DNA of 16,732 nt, taken from positions 1 through 16,732 of the forward strand of contig JAGXOB010000045.1 of assembly GCA_019894735.1 (NCBI GenBank). Reading direction: 5' to 3'. The position numbers were made by a program, and so were the translations under genes. This document shows, in pieces, positions 1 through 7,623 of the stretch; position 1 is the stretch's first letter; every line of letters begins with the position of its first letter. The stretch comes from Promethearchaeota archaeon. GTDB taxonomy: Archaea; Asgardarchaeota; Lokiarchaeia; Sigynarchaeales; SOKP01. Under the pieces are notes generated by a model, which made no database searches, was not told where the DNA came from, and saw only the letters and a list, made by a program, of their open reading frames with translations.

Positions 1-108
1 GGCTGGAGAGATGATCCCGAATGGCAAAAAGCCCGCGATTATTTTGAAAAAGCGTGGTCAGGTTCGTTAACTAATTTAAAAGAAAAACTAAGCAGTAAAA
101 CAACTTAA
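1..108 (+). CDS. 3' end of an SRPBCC / AHSA1-like protein (partial)
   Basis: Frame 1 is open from the first base to TAA at 106-108 and gives the last 35 residues of a protein whose start lies outside the window. The piece opens Gly-Trp-Arg-Asp-Asp and continues into an amphipathic helix carrying a Trp and a Leu-x-x-Leu pattern (…KAWSGSLTNLKEKLSS). This resembles the closing C-terminal helix of SRPBCC-fold proteins of the AHSA1 (Hsp90 ATPase activator homologue) type, which often read GW…W…Ar.yfe.~W…L.~L. The fold binds hydrophobic ligands and the substrate cannot be told. Only the tail is present, so the family call is tentative; the existence of a coding end is more certain than its identity. 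Confidence 0.55.
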   Translation, partial: GWRDDPEWQKARDYFEKAWSGSLTNLKEKLSSKTT

Positions 109-157
109 TTAATTGTATTCTTAACATTTAAATTTAAACTAAGTTTTATCGTCGACA

Positions 158-180
158 TTTATAAGAGTAGTTTACTTATA
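158..180 (+). promoter_or_regulatory. Candidate TATA boxes before the methyltransferase gene
   Basis: Two TATA-like stretches, TTTATAAG (158-165) and TTTACTTATA (171-180), lie about 40 and 26 nt ahead of the ATG at 202. The second fits a leaderless transcript. The choice between them cannot be made from sequence alone. Confidence 0.3.
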
Positions 181-201
181 CTAGCATTAGGTTGAAAACT
201 C

Positions 202-876
202 ATGTCTGAAAAAATGTTAAAAGAACTTGATATAGATAGCTTTAGAAAAGCATTCAGCAAGTACACTATAGAAGCTTTTCTAAAACTTCCAAAATTGGAG
301 AAACCACGGATATTAGACGTTGGTTGTGGTTCGGGAGTTCCCACCATGGAATTAGCAAAATTAAGTGATGGTGAAATAATAGGGATCGATATCGATCAAA
401 AAAAGTTAGACAGATTAAATAAAAAGATTGAGGAAGAAGGCTTAACTGGTAGAGTAAAGGCTATGAATTGTTCCTTATTAGATATCACATTTCCAGGCAA
501 TAGCTTTGATATTATATGGGCAGAGGGTTCAATAACAACTCTAGGGGTTGAGAAAAGTCTAAAAAGATGGAATAGACTTCTTAAACCCAACGGTTTCTTA
601 GTTGTTCACGACGAAATTAAACACTTCTTCAAACAGCGCAGCAAGATTTCTAGTTTTGGATATAAATTTGTTGAATACTTTTCTTTACCTGAGGAAGCTT
701 GGTGGGAAGAATATTATAGTCCACTAGAGATCAAAGTTAAAGAATTATTTAAAAAATATGAAAATGATCCGGATGATCTTGAGGTGTTAAAAAAACATCA
801 AAACGAGATAGACATAGTCAAAGCTAGTCCAAAAAGCTTTCAATCAGTCTTTTGCATTATGCAAAAATTAGGATGA
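202..876 (+). CDS. Class I SAM-dependent methyltransferase
   Basis: The 224-aa protein has a Rossmann-type methyltransferase core. Motif I, ILDVGCGSGVPT (residues 37-48), forms the S-adenosylmethionine loop. The acidic end of strand 2 is in GIDID (61-65). A strand-4 segment IIWAEGSI (104-111) takes the place of the usual D-x-hydrophobic motif, and LLKPNGFLVVHD (126-137) is the post-strand-4 element. The C-terminal 60 residues, with EEAWWEEYYSPLE and a charged helix, are an extra module probably involved in substrate recognition. The methyl acceptor cannot be predicted; no TM segment or signal peptide is seen, so it should be cytosolic. The ATG at 202 is the first start in this frame after the upstream gene and has no obvious Shine-Dalgarno. 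The gene converges on the M20 peptidase with only 23 nt between the stops. Confidence 0.85.
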   Translation: MSEKMLKELDIDSFRKAFSKYTIEAFLKLPKLEKPRILDVGCGSGVPTMELAKLSDGEIIGIDIDQKKLDRLNKKIEEEGLTGRVKAMNCSLLDITFPGNSFDIIWAEGSITTLGVEKSLKRWNRLLKPNGFLVVHDEIKHFFKQRSKISSFGYKFVEYFSLPEEAWWEEYYSPLEIKVKELFKKYENDPDDLEVLKKHQNEIDIVKASPKSFQSVFCIMQKLG

Positions 877-899
877 GTAAGAAAAGAAATTAGAATTGT

Positions 900-2120
900 T
901 TATTTCAAATAATCCAGAGCGGCAAGTGCGAAAATTTTAGTAGTATTGATTAAATCTTCGATATTAACGAATTCGTCTTGGGCGTGGTAATTATTATCTC
1001 CTATCATAGGTCCAATAACTAAAGTTTCAATCCCTTTTCTTTTAAAGTGATGGGCGTCAGTTGAAGCTATAAACAGCTTGAAATCGCGTTCTTCGTTATA
1101 AAGAGTGCTGAAAGCTTTTTTCACGCTAGTGGCAAATTCAGTGTTAATATCTGCTATTAATGGTTCTACAAAAACGGGCGCTTGAACGATTAGATCTAGT
1201 CCAGGGTTCTCCTTTTTGTAGTTATCAGCAAAGGTTAAAATTTTTGCTTTTATGGCCTTTAAATCCATCTCAGGAATTATATTAATTAAACAATGCAAAT
1301 TACAGTTATCTGGGACAGAAGAATGTGAGACTCCACCATCGATTTTCGTAATAGTAACAGAACCTATTTTAGAGGGCATACCAGGGGCTATAGAGTATTT
1401 GGTTTCTGTTTTCTCTAACTCTCCTTGTAAATCCATCAAAAAATTCACGATTGGGACCATCTTATGAATCGCATTTATCCCTGAATATCGGTTTCGGTTT
1501 GGAAGATTTAAATCGGGATAAGCCATATTATGGCGACGAATTCCCTTTATGGTGAAGCTAACTTGAAGGGTTCCTCCTACATAGGCTATTGGATAATTAC
1601 GAGGGCCGTCTCCAACTAAACAAGCATCCCCTTTTACAATTTCATCACTAACGATATATTCGGCACCCCCAATTCCCGCGATTTCCTCGTTAACAACGGC
1701 AGTTATAACTAATTTACCGTTTAGCTCTATTCCCGCATCCAATAATGCTTTTGCAGCGAAAATTTCAGCGGCTACACATGATTTATCGTCACATGCTCCT
1801 CTACCATAGATTTTATTCTCAATTATTTCGCCAGAATGAGGATCTTTTGTCCATCCATCAAATGTTTCAACCGTATCCATGTGAGCATTAAAAATTAAAG
1901 TTTTCCCGCCTTCTTTGCCCATCTCGCCTATAACATTGTTTCTTTTAACTTTATTCTCTATCCCAAACTCTTCCATTTTCGTAGCTACAAATTTCGAAAT
2001 AGGTCTATATTTTCCCGGGGGAATTTCGGATGGAATTTGGACGATTTGCTGCAGGAATGTTACTAACTCATCTTTCAATTCATCAATTTTTTGGAGCACA
2101 ATTTTTTCTTTATCTTCCAT
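900..2120 (-). CDS. M20-family zinc metallopeptidase (ArgE/DapE/CPG2-like deacylase)
   Basis: The 406-aa protein, a normal length for the family, is a di-zinc amidohydrolase/peptidase. Visible ligands and catalytic residues are His80 and Asp82 (FNAHMDTVETFDGW), Asp111/112 in GRGACDDKS, the catalytic pair Glu145-Glu146 in VVNEEIAG, Asp171 in VGDGPRN, and His379 in NNYHAQDEF near the C-terminus. The lid/dimerisation domain begins around residue 182 (the GGTLQVSFTIKG strand) and carries His197. M20 members include acetylornithine deacetylase, succinyl-diaminopimelate desuccinylase and dipeptidases; the sequence does not choose between them. No arginine or lysine biosynthesis gene is adjacent, so a peptide-scavenging role is at least as likely. 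Transcribed alone, it diverges from gap; a TATA-like box sits about 26 nt before the ATG. Confidence 0.9.
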   Translation of the reverse strand: MEDKEKIVLQKIDELKDELVTFLQQIVQIPSEIPPGKYRPISKFVATKMEEFGIENKVKRNNVIGEMGKEGGKTLIFNAHMDTVETFDGWTKDPHSGEIIENKIYGRGACDDKSCVAAEIFAAKALLDAGIELNGKLVITAVVNEEIAGIGGAEYIVSDEIVKGDACLVGDGPRNYPIAYVGGTLQVSFTIKGIRRHNMAYPDLNLPNRNRYSGINAIHKMVPIVNFLMDLQGELEKTETKYSIAPGMPSKIGSVTITKIDGGVSHSSVPDNCNLHCLINIIPEMDLKAIKAKILTFADNYKKENPGLDLIVQAPVFVEPLIADINTEFATSVKKAFSTLYNEERDFKLFIASTDAHHFKRKGIETLVIGPMIGDNNYHAQDEFVNIEDLINTTKIFALAALDYLK

Positions 2121-2140
2121 ATTAAAAACTCAAAATCTGC

Positions 2141-2151
2141 TATATTATATT
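2141..2151 (-). promoter_or_regulatory. Probable TATA box for the M20 peptidase gene
   Basis: On the minus strand the sequence reads AATATAATATA, centred about 26 nt upstream of the ATG at 2120. This is the spacing expected of an archaeal promoter that produces a leaderless mRNA. No Shine-Dalgarno sequence precedes the ATG, which agrees. Confidence 0.45.
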
Positions 2152-2250
2152 GTTTGCTGTTAAGAAATATAAAACTATAAAATTAAAAAACTAACAACCA
2201 CATAATTACTTATCTTTTTAATTAAAAAGAAATCGAATTAATAATAATAA

Positions 2251-2256
2251 AGTGAT
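2251..2256 (+). promoter_or_regulatory. Shine-Dalgarno site of gap
   Basis: AGTGAT lies 5 nt ahead of the ATG at 2262 and can pair with the GATCACCTCC type 3' end of archaeal 16S rRNA. It is the clearest ribosome-binding site in the window and fixes the gap start. An A/T-rich TATA-like element (CTTTTTAAT, 2214-2222) upstream would leave a leader of about 15-20 nt. Confidence 0.6.
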
Positions 2257-2261
2257 ATTAA

Positions 2262-3269
2262 ATGGCAAAACGAGTTGCAATTAACGGATTTGGTAGAATA
2301 GGTCGATTATTCTTTAGAGCAGTTTACGATAATTTCTGGAATGATATTGATATTGTATCAATCAACGATCTTTTTGAACCAAAATATTTAGCATATGCTT
2401 TAAAATACGATTCTGTCTTTGGAAGATTCAAAGGAAAAGTAGAAGCTACTGAAAATTCATTGATAATTGATGGTAAAGAGATTCCTATTACTGCTGAGAG
2501 AGATCCTGCAAATTTGCCCCATGCTAGTAATAATATTGATGTTGCTGCAGAATGTACAGGGCGATTTGTTAACAGGGAAGGTGCTAGCAAACATTTAACT
2601 GCAGGCGCAAAAAGAGTATTAATAAGTGCTCCAGCTACAGATCCAGATTTCACAGTTGTATTAGGATGTAATGACGACAAGCTTACTAATGACCATAAAA
2701 TTATTTCGAATGCCTCCTGCACGACTAACTGTTTAGCTCCTGTTGTTAAAGTTTTAAATGATAATTTTAAGATTAAGTATGGATTGATGACAACCATCCA
2801 CTCTTATACCAATGATCAAAGTACAGGAGATATCGCAAGAGCAGGAAGTTCCGATAAGATGATTCGTGGAAGAGCTGCCGCTCAAAATATGATTCCTACC
2901 TCTACTGGTGCTGCTAAGGCAATAGGATTAGTTTTTCCAGAACTAAAAGGAAAATTAGATGGTATGGCCATAAGAGTTCCTACAATTAATGGGAGCGTAG
3001 TTGATTTAAAAGTAGTAGTAGAGAACAGATGTAGTGCTGCAGATATAAATGCTAAGATGAAAGAAGCTTCAGATAACAGTTTAAAGGGTATTTTAGATTA
3101 TACAGACGACCCTATTGTAAGTAGTGACATCATAGGGAATCCTCATAGTTCAATATTCAACGGACTTTGGACAAAGGTTGTTGAAGATGAGGTGTTTATT
3201 TTAAGCTGGTATGATAACGAGTGGGGCTTCTCAAATCGTATGGCTGAACTAATTGTTAAAAAGTTATAA
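2262..3269 (+). CDS. gap: Type I glyceraldehyde-3-phosphate dehydrogenase (phosphorylating)
   Basis: The 335-aa protein catalyses oxidative phosphorylation of glyceraldehyde 3-phosphate to 1,3-bisphosphoglycerate, in the cytosol, within glycolysis/gluconeogenesis. It is full length for the bacterial/eukaryotic (type I) family. It has the dinucleotide-binding INGFGRIGR (8-16), an Asp at 36 in SINDL (favours NAD over NADP), catalytic Cys153 in SNASCTTNC, His180 in TIHSYT, IPTSTGAAKA in the substrate-binding region, and WYDNEWGFSNRM near the C-terminus. Typical archaeal GAPDH is a distinct class (type II) without this ASCTTNC context, so this gene points to acquisition from bacteria or a lineage-specific presence. 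The S-loop, NDQSTGDIARAGSSDKMIRGR, departs from the usual DQ…D…H.D.RR pattern. It has its own promoter, a good Shine-Dalgarno, and a poly-T terminator. Confidence 0.96.
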   Translation: MAKRVAINGFGRIGRLFFRAVYDNFWNDIDIVSINDLFEPKYLAYALKYDSVFGRFKGKVEATENSLIIDGKEIPITAERDPANLPHASNNIDVAAECTGRFVNREGASKHLTAGAKRVLISAPATDPDFTVVLGCNDDKLTNDHKIISNASCTTNCLAPVVKVLNDNFKIKYGLMTTIHSYTNDQSTGDIARAGSSDKMIRGRAAAQNMIPTSTGAAKAIGLVFPELKGKLDGMAIRVPTINGSVVDLKVVVENRCSAADINAKMKEASDNSLKGILDYTDDPIVSSDIIGNPHSSIFNGLWTKVVEDEVFILSWYDNEWGFSNRMAELIVKKL

Positions 3270-3283
3270 ATCTTAAACTTAAT

Positions 3284-3301
3284 ATTTTTTTTTATTTTTT
3301 T
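3284..3301 (+). terminator. Poly-T terminator after gap
   Basis: Starting 14 nt after the gap stop codon is a near-continuous run of Ts (nine, one A, then seven). This is the typical form of an intrinsic archaeal transcription terminator, without a GC-rich hairpin. Confidence 0.6.
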
Positions 3302-3410
3302 CAAAACTAATTAATTAATATCTATATGAATCTAACATGTTCTGAAGCGTAAAGAATTCTTTAATCTGAAGAAAAGTAAAATTTATTTTCAATGAAAATA
3401 GTCCTATGAC

Positions 3411-3420
3411 TAATATAATA
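3411..3420 (+). promoter_or_regulatory. Candidate TATA box for the UPF0316 gene
   Basis: TAATATAATA lies about 36 nt ahead of the ATG at 3452, implying a leader of roughly 10 nt. It follows the gap terminator, so the next gene probably has its own promoter. Confidence 0.35.
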
Positions 3421-3451
3421 CTGAAATTTGTAATTTTATCCTATCCTATTT

Positions 3452-4018
3452 ATGATTGAAAATTTTATTTTTTCCTTGATACTCCTTCCGGCTTTAATTT
3501 TTGTTGCCAGGGTTGCTGATGTGACTTTAGGAACATTAAGAATTGTTTTCATTTCTCAAGGAAGGCGAAAATTAGCACCTTTAGTAGGTTTTTTTGAAAT
3601 ATTAATTTGGTTAGTAGCAATGGGACAGATTTTCAGTAATTTAACAAACTTCATTTACTATATTGCTTATGCGGGAGGATTTGCAATGGGTAATTACATC
3701 GGATTAATTGTTGAAAATAAAATTTCCTTGGGTTTATTAAGCCTTCAATTAATTATTCGGGAGAATCCTGAGACTTTGATTAATTTATTAAAAGATCGCG
3801 GTTATAGTTTGACAACTATGACTGCTGAGGGTACAAAAGGATTCGTGAAGATAGTTTATTTGGTTATAAAGCGGAAAATTCTCCCCAAAACTCTTGAAAT
3901 GATTAGAACAAATAATCCGAAAGCATTTATTTCTATAGAGCAAGTAAAATCCGTAAGTGGAGGGAATTTTCCTCAAGTGAAGAGATGGGATATTTTAAAA
4001 AGAAAGAAGATAAAGTAA
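3452..4018 (+). CDS. UPF0316 membrane protein (DUF5698 + DUF2179), YebE-like
   Basis: The 188-aa protein has three predicted membrane helices (about 5-27, 42-60 and 65-88) and a cytoplasmic C-terminal α/β domain (about 95-165). Between the first two helices is the signature RVADVTLGTLRIVFISQGRR (20-39), characteristic of the UPF0316/DUF5698 family. The C-terminal part, with ENPETLINLLKDRGYSLTTM and the basic VIKRKILPKTLEMI stretch, matches the DUF2179 ligand-binding-like domain. Known relatives include B. subtilis YebE; no function has been established that I can name. A soluble domain resembling PII-like/DUF2179 folds may sense a small molecule, but that is inference. It is transcribed alone and meets the PAN operon tail to tail with only 3 nt between stops. 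Confidence 0.85.
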   Translation: MIENFIFSLILLPALIFVARVADVTLGTLRIVFISQGRRKLAPLVGFFEILIWLVAMGQIFSNLTNFIYYIAYAGGFAMGNYIGLIVENKISLGLLSLQLIIRENPETLINLLKDRGYSLTTMTAEGTKGFVKIVYLVIKRKILPKTLEMIRTNNPKAFISIEQVKSVSGGNFPQVKRWDILKRKKIK

Positions 4019-4021
4019 ACT

Positions 4022-5233
4022 TTATATAAAGAAATTTGGGTTTCTAGTTTCATTTCGATTTTTTGCATTTGATTTGTTAATTGCATTGAGAAAGTCTTCC
4101 TTTGAGACTATTTCTGATTCTCTACGTATTGCAAACATCCCTGCCTCAGTGCAAATTGCTTTAATATCCACACCGCTTTTACCTTCTGTTAGATTTACCA
4201 AGTGATTAATATCAATATCTTCCATATTAATACCTCTCAAGTGAACTCTAAAAATTTGTTCTCTTCCTATTTTATCGGGCATTGGGAATTCAATAATTCT
4301 ATCAAATCTTCCCGCTCTTAATAAAGCAGGATCTAAAATATCTACTCGGTTTGTAGCTGCAATAAATTTTACATCACCACGTTGATCAAATCCATCCAAT
4401 TCACTCAATAATTGCATTAAGGTTCTATTTACTTCGTGATCTCCAGATGTAGCGTCTTCCATCCTTACCGCCCCTATTGCATCTATTTCATCAATAAATA
4501 TTATGCTAGGACTTAATTTTTTAGCTAACTCAAAGATATCCCTTACACAACGAGCACCCTCTCCGATAAATTTTTGGACAAGTTCAGTAGCAACTACCTT
4601 AATAAATGTTGCATTGGTTTCGTTAGCTACTGCCCTAGCTAATAGAGTTTTACCTGTTCCAGGAGGACCATAGAATAAAGCACCTTTTGGAGCCTCTATT
4701 CCAATTTTAATAAAAATCTCCGGTTTCAGCAATGGTAATTCAACAGATTCTCTCACTTCTTGAATTTGATTTTCCAATCCTCCAATATCAGAGTAAGAAA
4801 CTCCTGTGGTTTTTCCCTCCACTACCATATTCTTGATATATGGCTCAATATTCTGAGGTAAAGCTTCCACAACACTAAAATTTCTTTGATTAAGTGCAAC
4901 CTGCTGACCTGGAGATAATTCTTGATTTGTTAATCTATTACTAGAGTTAACAATGTATGTCGCTCCAGAATTAATTCTAACTATCACCCGTCTGGTTAAT
5001 TCATCAAGCATGTCCTCTACTTCTCCGGTGATTAAAGGAGACTCACTTAGAGAGTCTATTTCTTTTTTTAAAGATTTTATCTCATTTTCATTCTTTGAGA
5101 TATCAGATTTTAAATGTAAAATAATATTCTGATACTCTTTTATACGGGCTTCTAAATGGAGCAAATATTTTTCTAAATAGCGCGTATCCTCATCTTCTTC
5201 CTTCCGTTTCCGTTCCACGTCTATTGAATTCAT
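4022..5233 (-). CDS. pan: Proteasome-activating nucleotidase (PAN), AAA+ ATPase
   Basis: The 403-aa AAA+ protein unfolds substrates and feeds them to the 20S proteasome. In order it has an N-terminal coiled coil (about 15-65), an OB domain (about 75-125) and the ATPase domain. Visible ATPase motifs are Walker A GPPGTGKT (189-196), pore loop KFIG (221-224), Walker B IIFIDEID (244-251), sensor Asn295, arginine fingers Arg306 and Arg309, and a C-domain ending the ATPase with TEGKSGVDIKAICTEAGMFAIR. The order and length are those of archaeal PAN rather than Cdc48 or Lon. PAN normally ends hydrophobic-Tyr-X to dock in the 20S α-ring; here the tail is Asn-Phe-Phe-Ile, so Phe replaces Tyr. The ATG follows the stop of the upstream methyltransferase/ATP-grasp gene after a single base, implying cotranscription. 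No proteasome subunit gene is in the window. Confidence 0.93.
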   Translation of the reverse strand: MNSIDVERKRKEEDEDTRYLEKYLLHLEARIKEYQNIILHLKSDISKNENEIKSLKKEIDSLSESPLITGEVEDMLDELTRRVIVRINSGATYIVNSSNRLTNQELSPGQQVALNQRNFSVVEALPQNIEPYIKNMVVEGKTTGVSYSDIGGLENQIQEVRESVELPLLKPEIFIKIGIEAPKGALFYGPPGTGKTLLARAVANETNATFIKVVATELVQKFIGEGARCVRDIFELAKKLSPSIIFIDEIDAIGAVRMEDATSGDHEVNRTLMQLLSELDGFDQRGDVKFIAATNRVDILDPALLRAGRFDRIIEFPMPDKIGREQIFRVHLRGINMEDIDINHLVNLTEGKSGVDIKAICTEAGMFAIRRESEIVSKEDFLNAINKSNAKNRNETRNPNFFI

Positions 5234-5234
5234 T

Positions 5235-7148
5235 TTAGCTCATATTAAATCTTAATTCTGCTGATTTTAAAATTTTATTTATCATTTCTTCATACTCTAT
5301 TCCGGCATATTTTGCCATCTTTGCAAGATGACCATCCCAGCACCAACCAGGATTTGGATTAACTTCAAGTAATTTAGGATTACCTTCGGCATCTAAACGC
5401 CAATCGAATCTAACGTAATCTCTACATTCTAGTCTTTCAAATAATTTTAAGGAGGAAATTTCTATTGTTTGGATTACATCTTCTGGAAGGACAGCAAGTT
5501 TTGATTTTATATTCCAATATGGAGATTCGGGTATCCACTTTGCCTCATATCCACAAATTTTAGGAAATTCTGGAGGAATACATGAATAATCCTCCTCATT
5601 TATTGGAAGTATTATATAATCATTAGGAGGATTTCCAATAATTCCTAAAGTTAAGTCCTTCCCCGGTAAAAATTGCTCTATTAATATCGGGTGATTATAT
5701 CCGAAAGATTCTCGAATTTCTGTTATTGCATTAAGAAGTTCCTCACCATTATTCACAACGCTATTCTTAGTAATTCCAAAACTACTATCGCCGAAGTTTG
5801 GTTTTACAATAGCAGGAAAAAACAAAGGTAAATCGATTATACGATCTCCTGGTTTTACGAAAATAGCTTCAGGAACTGGAATTTCTAATTCTTTAGCAAT
5901 ACCTCTTATCAGAGATTTATCGTAACAAAATGCTAGACATTGGGGTCCCGAACCAGTGTAATTAATTTTAAGAATATCCAAAAGTGCTGGTAGGTGCAAT
6001 TCATTTCGAGCTTCATTATAATACCCTTCATCACATAAATTGAAAACATAGTCTATTTTACCTTTTAATTTTGTTAAATCGTTGATTAAAGAATCGTGGT
6101 TATTTAAATAAATGAAATTATAACCGTCGGTTTCTTTTAATGCGGATTTTAACTGATCAATGGTATAAAAATCATCTTCATCAAATTCATTTAATGGTTT
6201 CAACATATCAGGCTTTGATGGATCACCAAAAATAACTGCGACATTTTTTACAATATTTTGAGGTTTTATTTTTGTTTTAGACCAGTCTTTCTTCACCGTA
6301 GAAGTGACTATAATTCTCCGTTCCATCATCCCTAAATCTTGATTTCTTTGAGAGTTTGGGGTAATTGTGCCATGGAATTCGATATTAGAAAAACCTGCTT
6401 TGGTCAAAAGATTTTTGATTTTTTCTTCAGAATACAATCTTTCAGCATAAAACTGATCAACTAATACTCCTTTATTAACATGGGTGATAACTTCTCGTGA
6501 AATCAGTCTTTGCTCATCTGTAGAAATTGCTCTTTCTCGACATACAAAATATTCTTTGTCAATCCACTCCCATGATCTTGGTTGAAAATTTTCCCTCACA
6601 TAAGAGCCATCAGTTAAATCAATTAATAATCTACCCCATGGCTTTAGGATTCTGTAAACTTCTTTTAAAACTTTAAGATCGTCATTAATAGTCTCAAAGT
6701 ATCCGAAACTGTTTCCCAAAATTAACATTCTATCAAAATTATCATTCTGATAATGTAATTTTCGTGCATCTCCTTCTCTAAATTTTAAATTTAGTCCTTT
6801 TTTTCTTGCATTAGATTTAGCTTTTTGAATTAAATATCTTGAACGATCTAAACCTTCAACTTTATCAAATCCTTTTGAGGCAAGCTCGATTGAATGCCGT
6901 CCTTGTCCACAACAAAGATCAAGAATTCGTTGTTCAGGTTTTAATTCAAGAATTGTTGAGAAAAAATCTACTTCTGTTTGGGTTATGTTCTGATCTTCTA
7001 CTACATCTGCATCTGTTTTTAAGTAAAATGCGTTAAAAATTTTTTTCCACCAGTCTTTTTTAACATATGCTTCTAACTCAATAACTGGTCCTATACAGGT
7101 ATTTTTTCTTTCTTTTTTTCTTTCAACTGGATTTGTAGGAATTGGCAT
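5235..7148 (-). CDS. Fusion: SAM methyltransferase + D-Ala-D-Ala ligase-like ATP-grasp
   Basis: The 637-aa protein has two enzymatic halves in one uninterrupted frame. Residues about 33-285 are a class I methyltransferase: DWWKKIF lead-in, motif I LDLCCGQGRHS (76-86), acidic strand-2 end Asp101, and post-motif VYRILKPWGRLLIDLTDG. Residues about 302-630 resemble D-alanine-D-alanine ligase: an N-domain with FNLCDEGYYNEARNELHLPA and INYTGSGP, ATP-binding Lys449 (IVKPNFG), Glu491 (LIEQFLPGKD), Asp582, and metal ligands Glu595 and Asn597 (LLEVNPNPGW). Such ligases join a carboxylate to an amine through an acyl phosphate. Substrates cannot be read; archaea generally lack D-Ala peptidoglycan, so 'Ddl' should not be taken literally. 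The first 20 residues are basic and poorly conserved in look; no internal ATG before residue 141 offers a better start. It is directly upstream of pan in the same operon. Confidence 0.85.
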   Translation of the reverse strand: MPIPTNPVERKKERKNTCIGPVIELEAYVKKDWWKKIFNAFYLKTDADVVEDQNITQTEVDFFSTILELKPEQRILDLCCGQGRHSIELASKGFDKVEGLDRSRYLIQKAKSNARKKGLNLKFREGDARKLHYQNDNFDRMLILGNSFGYFETINDDLKVLKEVYRILKPWGRLLIDLTDGSYVRENFQPRSWEWIDKEYFVCRERAISTDEQRLISREVITHVNKGVLVDQFYAERLYSEEKIKNLLTKAGFSNIEFHGTITPNSQRNQDLGMMERRIIVTSTVKKDWSKTKIKPQNIVKNVAVIFGDPSKPDMLKPLNEFDEDDFYTIDQLKSALKETDGYNFIYLNNHDSLINDLTKLKGKIDYVFNLCDEGYYNEARNELHLPALLDILKINYTGSGPQCLAFCYDKSLIRGIAKELEIPVPEAIFVKPGDRIIDLPLFFPAIVKPNFGDSSFGITKNSVVNNGEELLNAITEIRESFGYNHPILIEQFLPGKDLTLGIIGNPPNDYIILPINEEDYSCIPPEFPKICGYEAKWIPESPYWNIKSKLAVLPEDVIQTIEISSLKLFERLECRDYVRFDWRLDAEGNPKLLEVNPNPGWCWDGHLAKMAKYAGIEYEEMINKILKSAELRFNMS

Positions 7149-7513
7149 TTCTAGGTAATTTTAGTTTTTTTTTTTCTCTAAATTTTTTATTACTGAATTT
7201 GTTTATAATAAGAATTAAATGTGCAAAAATGTAGAATTTTGAATTAAATTCGATAAGGAAATTACCCGAACAAATCGTGAGGTTCAATTATTTTGTACTT
7301 TTATAGTTTTAATTTCTATTAAATCTGAAATGACATAAAAGTGACCTTATTAATAAATGTTTGGTATTTCAATCCTTAAATATATTAAAAACTAAATATC
7401 ATTTTGAAGATACCCCTCTATAATTTGAATCCCTATAATTTATGAAGGTTCTTTATAGAGCTCATATGAATTTAGTTTAAGTAAATTTTATGCATGATAG
7501 ATGTTCCAAAAAG

Positions 7514-7530
7514 AATTTCCCGTGGAAATT
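7514..7530. repeat. Perfect inverted repeat, 7-bp arms, 3-nt loop
   Basis: AATTTCC, then CGT, then GGAAATT. It lies in the middle of the 535-nt gene-free region, far from either flanking gene, so it is not an obvious terminator. It could be an operator-like site, part of a structured RNA, or chance. Confidence 0.4.
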
Positions 7531-7623
7531 GGGTTGCAATCACCTATCCTAAGTAAATATCCTGTCTGTGATACTCCTATAAATAATAAAGTGACTTTCT
7601 GAAAGAATATAGATCAGAATTAA

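Noticed and set aside
2324..2797. Open frame of 157 codons on the minus strand inside gap
   Set aside because: It lies fully antisense to a clear GAPDH gene, has no domain and no promoter, and is explained by codon bias of the real gene.
4022..5233. Calling the AAA+ protein Cdc48 or a 26S Rpt subunit
   Set aside because: Single ATPase domain, N-terminal coiled coil and OB domain, and 403-aa length match archaeal PAN; Cdc48 has two ATPase domains and Rpt assignment would need subunit-specific features not seen.
5235..6250. Annotating the ligase half as D-alanine-D-alanine ligase (ddl)
   Set aside because: The fold and ATP-grasp residues match, but the substrate loop differs and archaea generally lack the peptidoglycan pathway; no mur or alr gene is nearby.
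5235..7148. The fusion being two genes joined by an assembly error
   Set aside because: The frame is continuous with no stop, no internal ATG or ribosome-binding site at the junction, and both halves have full motif sets in register.
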